Below, piece after piece: positions 1-8,878 of a DNA stretch of 64,000 nucleotides. Source of the stretch: Propionispora vibrioides. GTDB taxonomy: Bacteria > Bacillota > Negativicutes > Propionisporales > Propionisporaceae. The notes below the pieces were generated by a model, which was not told the origin of the DNA, ran no database searches, and saw only the letters and a list, made by a program, of their open reading frames with translations. Location of the stretch: NCBI RefSeq assembly GCF_900110485.1, contig NZ_FODY01000004.1, forward strand, positions 179,747-243,746. The letters are read 5' to 3'. Numbering within the stretch: position 1 is the first letter of the stretch; each line of letters starts with the position of its first letter. The position numbers and the translations under genes were made by a program.

Positions 1-602
1 ACACAGCTCTTTTGTGGTTGGTCTTCTATCAGTCCTACAATTTTATATCCCGAGCCGCCATTTTTTCTAAAAGATTCTAATAAAAGTTCTGCTGTTTTAC
101 CTGCTCCAACAAGAATAGTCGGCGCTTGCAGTGCTCCAATATTCATAACCATTTTTTTAAAGAAATAACGTCCAATTGCCAAATATCCGAAGCTAAAAAA
201 CCATAGCAACACAGTAAAAATGCGAGATACCTCTTTGACCGATCCACTAAAAAACAATACAACCAAGGTCAGTAACATAGCATACAAGCTCGCTTTAAAT
301 AACCGAGCCGCCTGCTGCCAAAAATATAATTTGTTAATATATTTTCTATCAAAATGCAAAAACAGCATAAACGCTGCTGGAATAATAACATAAATAAATA
401 CGTCAGGCACTATAAGATTGTCGTGAAGCAGAGGAATCAACTTGGCTCTTATGAAGAAAGCTGTCAAAGCAGCAGCAACAATCGCCAAGTAATCCATTAA
501 GATAAAAGCCACTGATATAAAAAAAGATCTTAAATTATCCCAGGAAAGGGAACTCATCATTGACGGATTTACTCTAATAGTCGTATAACTTTGGTTATCC
601 AT
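1..602 (-). CDS. Polyprenyl-phosphate sugar phosphotransferase, N-terminal part (truncated by window edge)
   Basis: I translated this by hand from an ATG at 602; about 200 residues are present and the C-terminus lies outside the window. The protein begins MDNQSYTTIRV and shows four to five hydrophobic segments, then a cytosolic stretch with the glycine-containing run LVGAGKTAELLLESF. This is the layout of the WbaP/EpsL/undecaprenyl-phosphate glucose phosphotransferase family, in which a membrane region and a nucleotide-binding-like domain precede the catalytic bacterial sugar transferase domain. Such enzymes load the first sugar-1-phosphate onto undecaprenyl phosphate to start O-antigen or capsule units. 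The catalytic part cannot be seen, so the substrate is unknown. It lies upstream of the WaaL-like gene's 3' side but is separated from it by 156 bp, so its own promoter may lie at 603-758. Confidence 0.8.
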   Translation of the reverse strand, partial: MDNQSYTTIRVNPSMMSSLSWDNLRSFFISVAFILMDYLAIVAAALTAFFIRAKLIPLLHDNLIVPDVFIYVIIPAAFMLFLHFDRKYINKLYFWQQAARLFKASLYAMLLTLVVLFFSGSVKEVSRIFTVLLWFFSFGYLAIGRYFFKKMVMNIGALQAPTILVGAGKTAELLLESFRKNGGSGYKIVGLIEDQPQKSC

Positions 603-758
603 GTTATTCGCTCCCTATCAACAAAATTGGACAAAATACTTTATAATTAACTTCGACAGAAACAATAACTTCCCTCCTGAAAAATATATATTCCAAAATA
701 TTCTCCAATAATTCCATATAACTCCAAATAGCAATTATTCTTAATTTGTATATATATT

Positions 759-1949
759 CTACTTACTTAATTCATCCTTTTTTGCTAGGAAATCTAAATT
801 TATCCCCGAACAACTAAGCCCTAAAAGGAACCAGTACATACGGGTTACCGCGGAATTACCCGCGTTATACTCGGTGAAACCTTGTAATAAAAGACTAATA
901 GTAACTAAAAAAATTGCTAATCCCCATAAATCTTTACGCTTAGAATAGCAGGTATGGGCATAAAACAAAATATACCCAAATAAATATGTGAAACCCAAAA
1001 AGCCAACAATCCCTCTATCAGCCAAAACCTGCAAAAAATTATTATGTGCATGGCTTAATTTGGGTTCTTTAGCGTTCGGAGATATATATTGTTCTTTGTA
1101 GGCCTTCTCATAGTTACCGAGCCCCACTCCGGTGATAGGATGATCCAAAAACATATTCCATGCACTATGCCATATCAATAATCGCTCTGCATTAGATTGA
1201 AATTTATCGTCGTCAATAGTATCGATTCTATGTTTTAAAGAAGGACTGTGAAAAGCGATTATTCCTATAATCACGAATAAGGTAAACATTCCAAGTAGAA
1301 TCTTGGGTTTTTTCTTGATATTAAGAAATCCGTAGAACAATAATGTTAATATAACAGCAATCCACGCTCCTCTTGTCCCGTTATAGATTAAAGCAACTGT
1401 GGAAAAAATTAGAGCCATCCCAAAAACGATACGCCATCTCTTAGAAACCTCTCGATCTTCAACAAAAAAAACCAGGATTAAAGGTATCATTTGCAATAAA
1501 TATCCGGCTAAAGTCATTGGATGTTCACTAAATGCAAGCGCCCTATAATTACCATGTATGCCTTGCCACATCGCACACACATCGGCAATAAACAAAGAAA
1601 TAACCATAGCAATAAGTATATTGAATAATTGCCGTCGTTCCTTGACAAAACCTATTACCAGAACAAATGGAAGCACCATACGTAATAACAAGGTTACTAA
1701 TTCACCAATACCATTAAATGGCTGCACCGAAAAAGGTATTGACAAAAAGCCCGTCAGGAAAAACAGAATAATTGCCCTCTTTAATTTTGGATCTACAGTA
1801 AAAAGCAAAGGTTGCTTAACATGACGGATAATCGCACATAGAGCTGCAATGTACAAAAATCCCGCTCCTATTTCCTTAAAAGTACTTGAGAACAGCGCAT
1901 AAAATAACAATAGGTAATAAGCTGCATTATCTATGGTTGTAATCTTCAC
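759..1949 (-). CDS. waaL: O-antigen ligase / Wzy_C family membrane protein
   Basis: This 396-residue protein is strongly hydrophobic, with about ten to twelve membrane segments. It carries hallmarks of the WaaL/Wzy_C family: GTRGAW at 191-196, a periplasmic loop with GVGLGNY at 274-280 and SHAHNNFLQ at 299-307, where the histidine and arginine residues are those usually needed for activity. WaaL transfers polymerised O-antigen from undecaprenyl diphosphate to lipid A-core on the periplasmic face of the inner membrane. Neighbouring glycosyltransferases and heptose genes support a role in LPS. The fold is shared with O-antigen polymerases (Wzy) and exopolysaccharide polymerases, so ligase versus polymerase is inferred from context rather than proven. 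Confidence 0.78.
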   Translation of the reverse strand: MKITTIDNAAYYLLLFYALFSSTFKEIGAGFLYIAALCAIIRHVKQPLLFTVDPKLKRAIILFFLTGFLSIPFSVQPFNGIGELVTLLLRMVLPFVLVIGFVKERRQLFNILIAMVISLFIADVCAMWQGIHGNYRALAFSEHPMTLAGYLLQMIPLILVFFVEDREVSKRWRIVFGMALIFSTVALIYNGTRGAWIAVILTLLFYGFLNIKKKPKILLGMFTLFVIIGIIAFHSPSLKHRIDTIDDDKFQSNAERLLIWHSAWNMFLDHPITGVGLGNYEKAYKEQYISPNAKEPKLSHAHNNFLQVLADRGIVGFLGFTYLFGYILFYAHTCYSKRKDLWGLAIFLVTISLLLQGFTEYNAGNSAVTRMYWFLLGLSCSGINLDFLAKKDELSK

Positions 1950-2005
1950 GTGATAAACTCCTCTTACAAGTTAAGAATTGTATCAATTTTATCAGATAAT
2001 TCGAA

Positions 2006-3085
2006 TCAAAGATTATCTCTGGCACTTTCATAAACATTACGAGTTTTTGTTACCATTTCTTGAATATCATATTTCTTTGCATGCTGAATTCCACCTGCCT
2101 TTAATCGTACAGCCAGTTCAGTATTGCTCAATCCCCTAATTACAGCCTGAGCCAATTTCTCCGGATCTTGTGGAGGAACTAAAAGACCTGTTTCTTCATC
2201 GGTAATGATTTCGGCAGTCCCCCCCGAATTAGCTGCTACAACAACCGCGCCCGCTGCCATGGCTTCCACTGTTACTAGACCAAAAGGTTCATTTAACGAT
2301 GCCATGACAAAAACATCCAAGTCTTTCATGATTTCCGGGATATTGTTACGTTTGCCCAAAAAATGTACAGGCGCATTCGTTTTCTTTAATTGCGTAACAT
2401 ATTCACCGTCTCCAACAATAACAAAAACCACATCAGGACATTGGGATACTATTGCCGGAATACTTTCCAGAAAAGTAGCATGTCCCTTGCTAGGATGCAC
2501 GCGTCCGACCATACCGACAATTTTGGTTGCTGGGGAAAGATTTAGCTCTTTCCCCAGCATACCCGGCTTTGCTGCATAAAATACATTTATATCTATGCCA
2601 TTATGAATCACAGTTATCTTCTCTGACGGAAAAACCGAAATTCTACTTTTTACGGCTTGAGACACGGAAATAACCCGGTCTATTTTTTTATACAACCACC
2701 GGTGCAAAAGAGTCTCTTTTAACGGACTTAAAATATGCCTGGTGATGATCACCTTTAGATTAGGATAAAAACACTTAGCCAGAACTGCTATCCAATAATC
2801 CCGCCCATTATGTGCATGTATGATATCAACCGAATGTTCCCGACAATAATTAGCTATTCTCCAGGCACTTTTTATATCAATGGCTCCCTTGAGCGGTAAA
2901 TTTAAAACCGGAATCTGTTCCTCCTTCGCCCTTTGATCAATAGCACTGCCGGAACGGCATGCCAGCACCACGCTGTCTCCCAGTGCAAGCAATTGTTTGC
3001 AGAGCAGCAAGACATGAACTTCACCGCCCCCCCACATATTCATGGAGTTCATCTGCAGTACCTTTATTGATTTCGTCCGTCCCAC
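2006..3085 (-). CDS. Glycosyltransferase family 4
   Basis: This is a GT-B fold glycosyltransferase of about 359 residues. The N-terminal acceptor domain begins KVLQMNSMNMWGGGEVHVLLL and has the glycine-rich GGGE loop. The C-terminal nucleotide-sugar domain holds GRVHPSKGH and the EPFGLVTVEAMAAG signature, the EX7E motif of the retaining GT4 family. I chose the GTG at 3085 because GGAGG sits 7 nt before it; a TTG further upstream leaves the Shine-Dalgarno inside the gene. It follows the GT9 gene on the same strand and probably adds a core or O-unit sugar on the cytosolic face. The donor and acceptor cannot be read from the sequence. Confidence 0.88.
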   Translation of the reverse strand: MGRTKSIKVLQMNSMNMWGGGEVHVLLLCKQLLALGDSVVLACRSGSAIDQRAKEEQIPVLNLPLKGAIDIKSAWRIANYCREHSVDIIHAHNGRDYWIAVLAKCFYPNLKVIITRHILSPLKETLLHRWLYKKIDRVISVSQAVKSRISVFPSEKITVIHNGIDINVFYAAKPGMLGKELNLSPATKIVGMVGRVHPSKGHATFLESIPAIVSQCPDVVFVIVGDGEYVTQLKKTNAPVHFLGKRNNIPEIMKDLDVFVMASLNEPFGLVTVEAMAAGAVVVAANSGGTAEIITDEETGLLVPPQDPEKLAQAVIRGLSNTELAVRLKAGGIQHAKKYDIQEMVTKTRNVYESARDNL

Positions 3086-3139
3086 AAGTACTCCTCCTGT
3101 AATCAAGCATCATGTATACAACAGCCACTTTGCTCTATT

Positions 3140-4147
3140 TTAAATCCCCAGATCATTAAAGGCAATATTGGTAGCTTCCAAAACCTGTTCCACACGAATA
3201 TCCTGAATCAGGTTTCCACTTTGCGGCCTTACAGCCCATTCCGGATGTTGATATGGTCCAATTCTTTTATAATTGGTAGGACCGACAAGCATTACGGTTC
3301 TTTTACCCGCTGCCAGCGCCGCATGCATTAACCCGGTATCTCCGCCAACTACAACGGATGCCAAGGAAGCTAATCCAACAGAAGTAACAAAGTCAGCTTC
3401 TCCGGCAGCAACCGGGTAACGCCCGGCCACGTTGCTTAATTTTTCTCTTTCTGCAGGCCCTCCGCCAAAAATAATCTGCATTCCCCGTTCGTTCCAATAA
3501 TCCGCGAGAGCCTCATAACATTCCAACGGCCATATCTTGCCGGCTACACCGTTACCGGTAAAGGGCTGAATAAATAGCGTAGGCTTTTGCACCGAAAGTC
3601 CCCATTGCTGAAATAGCCTAGTAGCCTTGTTCATATTTTCCTGTGGAATAACATACTGATTTTTGACCGGAAAGCGGGTTAAGCCGCCCTTTTCCAAAAG
3701 CATCAAGTGCTGATCAATCAGATGAGTATCCTCCAGTTCTCTTATAAAGTAATTCGTATAAAACCATTGCCGTAACGGTTTTGGAGTTTTTATCGATCCC
3801 CAGCGATGCGGTATGCCGCTTAACCAAAGAAAAAAAGCATGCTCGCCATGACCGACAAAATCAATAGCTAATTGGTAATGGTTCTGTTGGACCGTACGGT
3901 ACAAATCTGAACTCATTTTCCATAGCTGGGAGATGCGCTTTGAAGCAAGATCTCTCTTTTTTATAATTAGAACCTGATCAAGCCCGGGAAAACCTTTTAG
4001 TACCTCGGCATAATTGTCCTTGACTAAAAAGCTGATTTTGCTGTTAGGGAAATTAGCCTTAAGCATATAAAAAGCAGGAAGAGTAAAAATAATGTCCCCA
4101 ATAGCACCACGCCTGATCATCAAGATATTTTGTATACTGTCTTTCAC
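3140..4147 (-). CDS. Glycosyltransferase family 9 (heptosyltransferase-like)
   Basis: This 335-residue protein belongs to the ADP-heptose:LPS heptosyltransferase family (GT9). The N-terminus has RRGAIGDIIFTLPA, the usual GDxxxxxP acceptor-side loop. The C-terminal domain has VVGGDTGLMHAALAAGK, the GGDTGxxHxA donor-binding motif. It starts at a GTG with GGAGA eight bases upstream. Family members move L-glycero-D-manno-heptose from ADP-heptose onto Kdo2-lipid A or growing core in the cytosol; the heptose kinase and adenylyltransferase genes nearby support that donor. It differs clearly from the second GT9 at 8879-9910, so the two probably act on different core positions. HepI, HepII or HepIII cannot be decided here. 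Confidence 0.88.
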   Translation of the reverse strand: MKDSIQNILMIRRGAIGDIIFTLPAFYMLKANFPNSKISFLVKDNYAEVLKGFPGLDQVLIIKKRDLASKRISQLWKMSSDLYRTVQQNHYQLAIDFVGHGEHAFFLWLSGIPHRWGSIKTPKPLRQWFYTNYFIRELEDTHLIDQHLMLLEKGGLTRFPVKNQYVIPQENMNKATRLFQQWGLSVQKPTLFIQPFTGNGVAGKIWPLECYEALADYWNERGMQIIFGGGPAEREKLSNVAGRYPVAAGEADFVTSVGLASLASVVVGGDTGLMHAALAAGKRTVMLVGPTNYKRIGPYQHPEWAVRPQSGNLIQDIRVEQVLEATNIAFNDLGI

Positions 4148-4182
4148 AATAACAATCTCCTTAATTTCAACATTAAAGCCAT

Positions 4183-5217
4183 CTATCTTATTTGATAATA
4201 TTTACAATACCAATCAGTAAATTTTTGCAAACCTTCCTCAATTGTTGTAGCTGGCTTAAAGCCTATGGCCTGATACAATAAATCGGTTGAAGCATACGTG
4301 GCAGGCACATCGCCAGGTTTCATCGGCTCAAACTTCTTTTTAAATACAACCTCTTTGCCCATGGACTTACTCAGGCATTTTTCCAATGTTGTAATAAACA
4401 CCATTAACTTTTCCGGCTGGTTATTACCAATATTAAAAACCCGATGCAGTGCGGCATTTTTACCATCAGGTGGATTAGCCAAAAGCCGTTCTATTCCTTC
4501 CACAATATCATCAATATACGTAAAATCCCGGTAGAGATCATTCGCTAAATCACCATTGTTAAAAACCTGAATCGCTTCACCGGCAAAATATTTTTGGGCA
4601 AAGCCAAAATAAGCCATATCCGGACGGCCCAATGGTCCATAGACAGTAAAAAAGCGAAGGCCGGTCGCCGGAATATGGTACAGATGGCTGTAGGTGTAGG
4701 CCATTAGCTCATTTGACTTTTTAGTCGCCGCATAGAGGGAAACAGGATGATCGACTGAATCCGCTTCCTCAAAGGGCACCTTTTTATTTGCACCATAAAC
4801 GGAACTGGACGATGCATAGACAAGGTGTTCTACCGAGTGAAACCGGCAGGCCTCAAGAATATGAAAAAAACCTACCACATTGCTCTGGATATAGGCGTCA
4901 GGATTTTCGAGAGAATAGCGCACACCGGCTTGAGCTGCCAGGTTAACTACAATATCAGGCTTATATTTTTCAAATACTTGAGAAACTGCCGTCTTGTCGG
5001 AAATATCTCCCTCGACAAACACAAACTTACTAAAAGCTTTTAGTTCTTCCAGGCGAGTATACTTTAGTTTAACATCGTAGTAATCATTGATATTGTCAAT
5101 GCCGATTACCCGGCAGCCTTGCGTCAGCAGTTTCCGGGATAAAAAATATCCGATAAATCCTGCCGCGCCAGTAATTAGATACGTTTTATCTGTATTTAAT
5201 GGTTGGTATGTTGGCAT
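4183..5217 (-). CDS. UDP-glucuronate 4-epimerase-like SDR enzyme
   Basis: This is a 344-residue extended short-chain dehydrogenase/reductase. It has the NAD-binding GAAGFIG near residue 18, a SSSSVYG strand supplying the catalytic serine, and YAATK with the catalytic Tyr and Lys. The stretch FTVYGPLGRPDMA matches the UDP-glucuronate 4-epimerase (CapI/LspL/GAE) group more than GalE. Such enzymes interconvert UDP-glucuronate and UDP-galacturonate in the cytosol. The gene directly downstream of ugd (which makes UDP-glucuronate; gap 21 bp) fits this reaction and suggests an operon. The ATG at 5217 is preferred because AAAGGAG lies about ten bases upstream; a TTG six bases earlier is too close. 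Confidence 0.87.
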   Translation of the reverse strand: MPTYQPLNTDKTYLITGAAGFIGYFLSRKLLTQGCRVIGIDNINDYYDVKLKYTRLEELKAFSKFVFVEGDISDKTAVSQVFEKYKPDIVVNLAAQAGVRYSLENPDAYIQSNVVGFFHILEACRFHSVEHLVYASSSSVYGANKKVPFEEADSVDHPVSLYAATKKSNELMAYTYSHLYHIPATGLRFFTVYGPLGRPDMAYFGFAQKYFAGEAIQVFNNGDLANDLYRDFTYIDDIVEGIERLLANPPDGKNAALHRVFNIGNNQPEKLMVFITTLEKCLSKSMGKEVVFKKKFEPMKPGDVPATYASTDLLYQAIGFKPATTIEEGLQKFTDWYCKYYQIR

Positions 5218-5238
5218 ATACAACTCGCTCCTTTTAGC

Positions 5239-6558
5239 CTATTTCCTGCCAACGGAATAATATTCTACCCCGGCTTCCTTCATTGTGCTAACTTCATATA
5301 GGTTTCTGCCATCATAAACCAGAGGGGTTCTCATCTTGGCCTTATACTCTGCAGGTTTAACAGCCTTTATTTCACCCCATTCAGTAAAGATAAAGCAGAC
5401 ATTGGCACCATTTAGCGCTTCTTCCGGGCCATTGACATACGTAATGCTGCCGCTGCCGTTTGCTGCTCCTTCGGGGTATTTCCGCTTAAAGTTGTCCATT
5501 CCAACAGGATCATAGGCATAAATATCGGCTCCCTGTTCCAGTAATAACGGTATATTTTCCAAGGAAGGAGCCTCTCGCAGGTCATCTGTTCCCGGTTTAA
5601 ATGTCAAGCCCAGAACTGCTACCTTCAATCCATGAAAGGTAATGAGTCTTCTACTTGCCTTTTTAAACAATAGTGTCTTTTGATCCGCATTAACCTCAAT
5701 GGCAGCCTTCACTGTCCGGAATTCATACCCGTTCTGCCGGGCCAGATATTCCAATGCCTTGGTATCCTTAGGAAAACAGGAACCACCATAACCAATCCCC
5801 GCATTAAGGAACTTACTGCCAATACGGTCATCAAAACTCATGCCTTTTGCAACATCTTGAATATCGGCCCCCACCAGTTCGCAAAGGTTGGCAATATCAT
5901 TCATATAAGAAATTTTCAGTGCCAGAAAATCATTGGACGCATATTTAATCATTTCCGCCGAACGCCGGTTGACAGACACGATCGGCAGCTTAAACGGCTC
6001 ATATATCTGCATGAGCATATTCTCAGCCCACTTGCTTTCCGTGCCGATAATAATCCTTTTTGCATGCAAGGTGTCATACACTGCAGTTCCCTGCGCCAAA
6101 AACTCAGGGTTGGACGCTACTTCAACCTTGACATCATTCACCAGAAAATCGTTGATAAATTGTTCCACTTTGTCATTCGTTCCCACAGGGACAGTGGATT
6201 TAACTACCACCAGACAATCTTTTTCAATGTTTTCCGCAATCTGCCTTGCTACCGTTGCAATATAGGATAAATTAGCAGAACCATCCGGCTGCTCGGGAGT
6301 CCCCACACCGATAAAAATAGCGTCGGCTGCTTTATAAGCTGAAACATAGTCTGTGGTGTAATCCAGTCTGCCTGCCTTATAATTCTTGCGCATTAATTCT
6401 TCCAGTCCGGCTTCAAAAATAGGAGAAATTCCTTGCTTCATCATTTTTACTTTATGATCGTCAATATCAACACAAATTACCTGATGACCGACCTCAGCGA
6501 AACAAACTCCTGCCACCAGGCCCACATACCCGGTTCCCGCCACCGCTATTTTAAACAT
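5239..6558 (-). CDS. ugd: UDP-glucose 6-dehydrogenase
   Basis: This 439-residue enzyme is of the UDP-glucose/GDP-mannose dehydrogenase family. It shows the N-terminal NAD site GTGYVGL, the TPEQPDGSANLSYI stretch, STVPVGT, and the catalytic region GIGYGGSCFPKDTKAL with the active-site cysteine. The C-terminal domain has LGLTFKPGTDDLREAPS. It oxidises UDP-glucose twice to UDP-glucuronate using two NAD+. With the epimerase downstream it would supply uronic acids for the LPS core or O-antigen. The ATG at 6558 has GGGGAG nine bases upstream; the ATG at 6567 abuts the same Shine-Dalgarno, so the shorter form is favoured. A divergent promoter region with an inverted repeat lies just upstream. Confidence 0.95.
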   Translation of the reverse strand: MFKIAVAGTGYVGLVAGVCFAEVGHQVICVDIDDHKVKMMKQGISPIFEAGLEELMRKNYKAGRLDYTTDYVSAYKAADAIFIGVGTPEQPDGSANLSYIATVARQIAENIEKDCLVVVKSTVPVGTNDKVEQFINDFLVNDVKVEVASNPEFLAQGTAVYDTLHAKRIIIGTESKWAENMLMQIYEPFKLPIVSVNRRSAEMIKYASNDFLALKISYMNDIANLCELVGADIQDVAKGMSFDDRIGSKFLNAGIGYGGSCFPKDTKALEYLARQNGYEFRTVKAAIEVNADQKTLLFKKASRRLITFHGLKVAVLGLTFKPGTDDLREAPSLENIPLLLEQGADIYAYDPVGMDNFKRKYPEGAANGSGSITYVNGPEEALNGANVCFIFTEWGEIKAVKPAEYKAKMRTPLVYDGRNLYEVSTMKEAGVEYYSVGRK

Positions 6559-6640
6559 ATTTACCATCTCCCCTTATTTTACGAAAGAGCTTTATTTCTT
6601 TAGATGATGACTTTTCCAACATTGTGTAACTATATTAGAA

Positions 6641-6657
6641 TTTGATAACATATCAAA
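6641..6657. promoter_or_regulatory. Inverted repeat in divergent ugd/glycosyltransferase promoter region
   Basis: The sequence TTTGATA-ACA-TATCAAA is a perfect 7-bp inverted repeat with a 3-bp spacer. It lies between the minus-strand ugd and the plus-strand GT4 gene, about 25 bp upstream of the proposed GT4 -35 box. A further GATAT lies nearby at 6665. The position suits an operator for a dimeric regulator, but the region is A/T rich, so chance is possible. Confidence 0.4.
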
Positions 6658-6680
6658 TTTTTTTTGATATACATCCCGTA

Positions 6681-6709
6681 TTGACTATGTTAATATATCC
6701 TTGTAACTT
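6681..6709 (+). promoter_or_regulatory. Likely sigma-A promoter for the plus-strand GT4 gene
   Basis: TTGACT at 6681-6686 is a good -35 box; 17 bp later TAACTT at 6704-6709 is a weak -10 box. A strong Shine-Dalgarno (CTGGAGG) follows at about 6714-6720 and the ATG is at 6728, so the leader would be very short. The -10 match is modest. Confidence 0.45.
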
Positions 6710-6727
6710 TACTCTGGAGGTTCACAA

Positions 6728-7882
6728 ATGCACATTTGTATGATAGTAACCAGTTATAAAGAACCAGGAAGAACCCATACCGGAGCAGAACTGCAAGCTG
6801 ATACGCAGCTTCGCGCCCTACAGGCTTTAGGACATTCTATTACGGTTATTGCCAAAAAGAAAACAAAAACAAGTAAATTCTATGAAACGATAGACGGAAT
6901 AGATGTCTATCGGGTATGGCCTACTGGGTTTCGCAGTATCCTGACTGCTTTTTTATTATGGAAAAAAAGAAAACAATTTGATATTGTCCACCTTCACGGC
7001 CAGCATGTATTCACCGCCCTGGCCGCTTGGATCTGTAAACTGTTAGCTATTCCTTCTGTAATGAAAATTACCATTAGCAAGCAAGTTTTTGCTCCTACCT
7101 CAATCGATAAGATTTTACCAAAAAAATCCATTCCCTTTCGGAAATGCATCAACTGGCTTTCCCGGCAATCTTCCGCTGTTATTACCATAAGCCAGGAAAT
7201 TGCGGCAGAGCTAATTGACTGTCATTTTACTCCGGAAAAAATTCAACATATTACAAACGGCGTTAATATGAGTAAGTTTCAGCCTATTTCACCGGATGAA
7301 CAGTCCGCGCTGCGGAGGGAATTGGGCCTGCCGGAAGATAAAATCCTTGCCTTATTTTGCAGCCGCCTGATTCATCGCAAGGGCTTTGATCTAATCATTA
7401 ACACCTGGCCCGAAATATGGAAAAACCATCAAGACTTACATCTGGTAATAGTGGGTGACGGCAACGCAGAAGCGCAGGCTCATATTCAAAAGCTTACACA
7501 ACAGACTTCACCGTCTGCGATTACCGTAGTTGGTCAAGTAGCCAACTCGGCACCGTACATGCAGGCTGCCGATATTTTCTTATTTCCCTCACGAAAAGAA
7601 GGCTTGCCCAATGCACTCATCGAGGCTATGTCCTGCGGCTGCGCCTGTATTGCCTCTGATATTGGCGGCAACACTGACCTGATATCCCCTGAAAAAGCAG
7701 GACTCTTGTTCGCCAGCGGTGATTATCAGGATTTCAGCCGGCAGCTTAATGAACTGCTAACCGAGAAGGATAACATCGCCGAACTAGGACGGAAAGCAGC
7801 TTCGTATATGAAAGCTCATTATGATATTAAAATCATTGCCGCAAAGCTTGCGCAGCTATATCAAAACCTTTTATCCAAATAA
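6728..7882 (+). CDS. Glycosyltransferase family 4, plus-strand
   Basis: This 384-residue GT-B glycosyltransferase starts at an ATG with CTGGAGG seven bases upstream. The acceptor domain begins MHICMIVTSYKEPGRTHTGAE. The donor domain contains SRLIHRKGFDLII, VIVGDG and the EX7E signature SRKEGLPNALIEAMSCG. It probably acts in the cytosol on LPS core or O-antigen assembly. It is the only plus-strand gene in the first 60 kb, with its own promoter region shared with ugd, so it is transcribed apart from the rest of the locus. The stop is only 12 bp from the convergent end of the GT2 gene. Donor sugar is unknown. Confidence 0.9.
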   Translation: MHICMIVTSYKEPGRTHTGAELQADTQLRALQALGHSITVIAKKKTKTSKFYETIDGIDVYRVWPTGFRSILTAFLLWKKRKQFDIVHLHGQHVFTALAAWICKLLAIPSVMKITISKQVFAPTSIDKILPKKSIPFRKCINWLSRQSSAVITISQEIAAELIDCHFTPEKIQHITNGVNMSKFQPISPDEQSALRRELGLPEDKILALFCSRLIHRKGFDLIINTWPEIWKNHQDLHLVIVGDGNAEAQAHIQKLTQQTSPSAITVVGQVANSAPYMQAADIFLFPSRKEGLPNALIEAMSCGCACIASDIGGNTDLISPEKAGLLFASGDYQDFSRQLNELLTEKDNIAELGRKAASYMKAHYDIKIIAAKLAQLYQNLLSK

Positions 7883-7894
7883 TTCAAAAACGCC

Positions 7895-8857
7895 TTATAC
7901 GTAACGCAACAACCACCAGAGGAATTTATTTTTAGACTTGACCGCCCTGCACTTCAACCGATGACTGAATTTTAACCTGGTCACATCCAGCTTTTCCATG
8001 GTAAGCATATTTTCTTGGTCATCCATTAATTCTATTGCTTCTTTTTCATAGCCGTTTTTAATCATTCGCCATATTAGTTTATATAAATTGAAAGCCTCAC
8101 GGGCAGCCAGATCATATGCCAGTTGTGTTTTGTTATAATGGCCAAGTTCTTGTTCCAAAATGAACTTGGCTGATCGGCGAAAAGCATAAACCCCGTGAAT
8201 ATGTTTCTGCCAGTTCCATTTAGCCCTTATGGCCGACCCGGTGCGAATCCGGTAAATCATAAGTTCTTTGGGAACTGCTTTTACTTTTACGAGAGACACC
8301 AGATTTTTGATAAATTCCTGGTCCTGGGCAACCAGACAGCCTTCAGTAAAATGTAAATTGTACGAGTCAATAATACTCTTATCAACCAGGATTGCGCCTA
8401 TATGCACTTGCGTTTTTTTATTGATTACATCAAGCAAAATATGCCCGCTTACATAGGGATAAGTAAATTTCCGTTTCATTCCGCCTGCGTATAAGTGAGA
8501 GTATCCGCAATACACCATAGCCACATCGTCTTGCTCTTTCGCCGTTATCATTTCATCTAAAAAATCAGGTTCCCACATGTCGTCCCCGTCAAGAAAAGCG
8601 AGGTATCCCCCGACAGCTTCCTTTATGCCGGTGTTTCTTGCGCTGGATACACCGGCATTGCTTTGATTGATTAGACGAATACGCGAGTCCTCTGCCGCCA
8701 GCTTTTCCACAATGGCGGCCGTATTATCCTTTGAGCCGTCATTTACGACTAAAGCCTCCCACTCCAGATACGTCTGTTGTTGTATGGAGCGAAGGCATTC
8801 TTCAATTTCCGTTCCCACGTTATAGGCCGGAATAACAATCGACACCAGCTTTTTCAA
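7895..8857 (-). CDS. Glycosyltransferase family 2
   Basis: This protein of about 320 residues has the GT-A fold of family 2: VSIVIPAYNVGTEIEECLRS at the start, VVNDGSKDNT as the nucleotide-binding aspartate region, NAGVSSARNTGI, and FLDGDDMW as the DXD metal site. The start is taken as TTG at 8857, since GGAGG lies eight bases upstream and the N-terminus then reads MKKLVSIVIPAYN. The last 120 residues are Lys/Arg rich and hold no clear membrane span. It is probably an inverting transferase adding one sugar to LPS core or the O-unit. It follows the heptosyltransferase closely on the same strand. Confidence 0.9.
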   Translation of the reverse strand: MKKLVSIVIPAYNVGTEIEECLRSIQQQTYLEWEALVVNDGSKDNTAAIVEKLAAEDSRIRLINQSNAGVSSARNTGIKEAVGGYLAFLDGDDMWEPDFLDEMITAKEQDDVAMVYCGYSHLYAGGMKRKFTYPYVSGHILLDVINKKTQVHIGAILVDKSIIDSYNLHFTEGCLVAQDQEFIKNLVSLVKVKAVPKELMIYRIRTGSAIRAKWNWQKHIHGVYAFRRSAKFILEQELGHYNKTQLAYDLAAREAFNLYKLIWRMIKNGYEKEAIELMDDQENMLTMEKLDVTRLKFSHRLKCRAVKSKNKFLWWLLRYV

Positions 8858-8878
8858 TGTATCATCCTCCAACAAAAG

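Noticed and set aside
5680..6270. Plus-strand open frame of 196 codons opposite ugd
   Set aside because: It mirrors the well-supported ugd coding sequence; its composition (His, Arg, Phe rich) is that of an antisense shadow.
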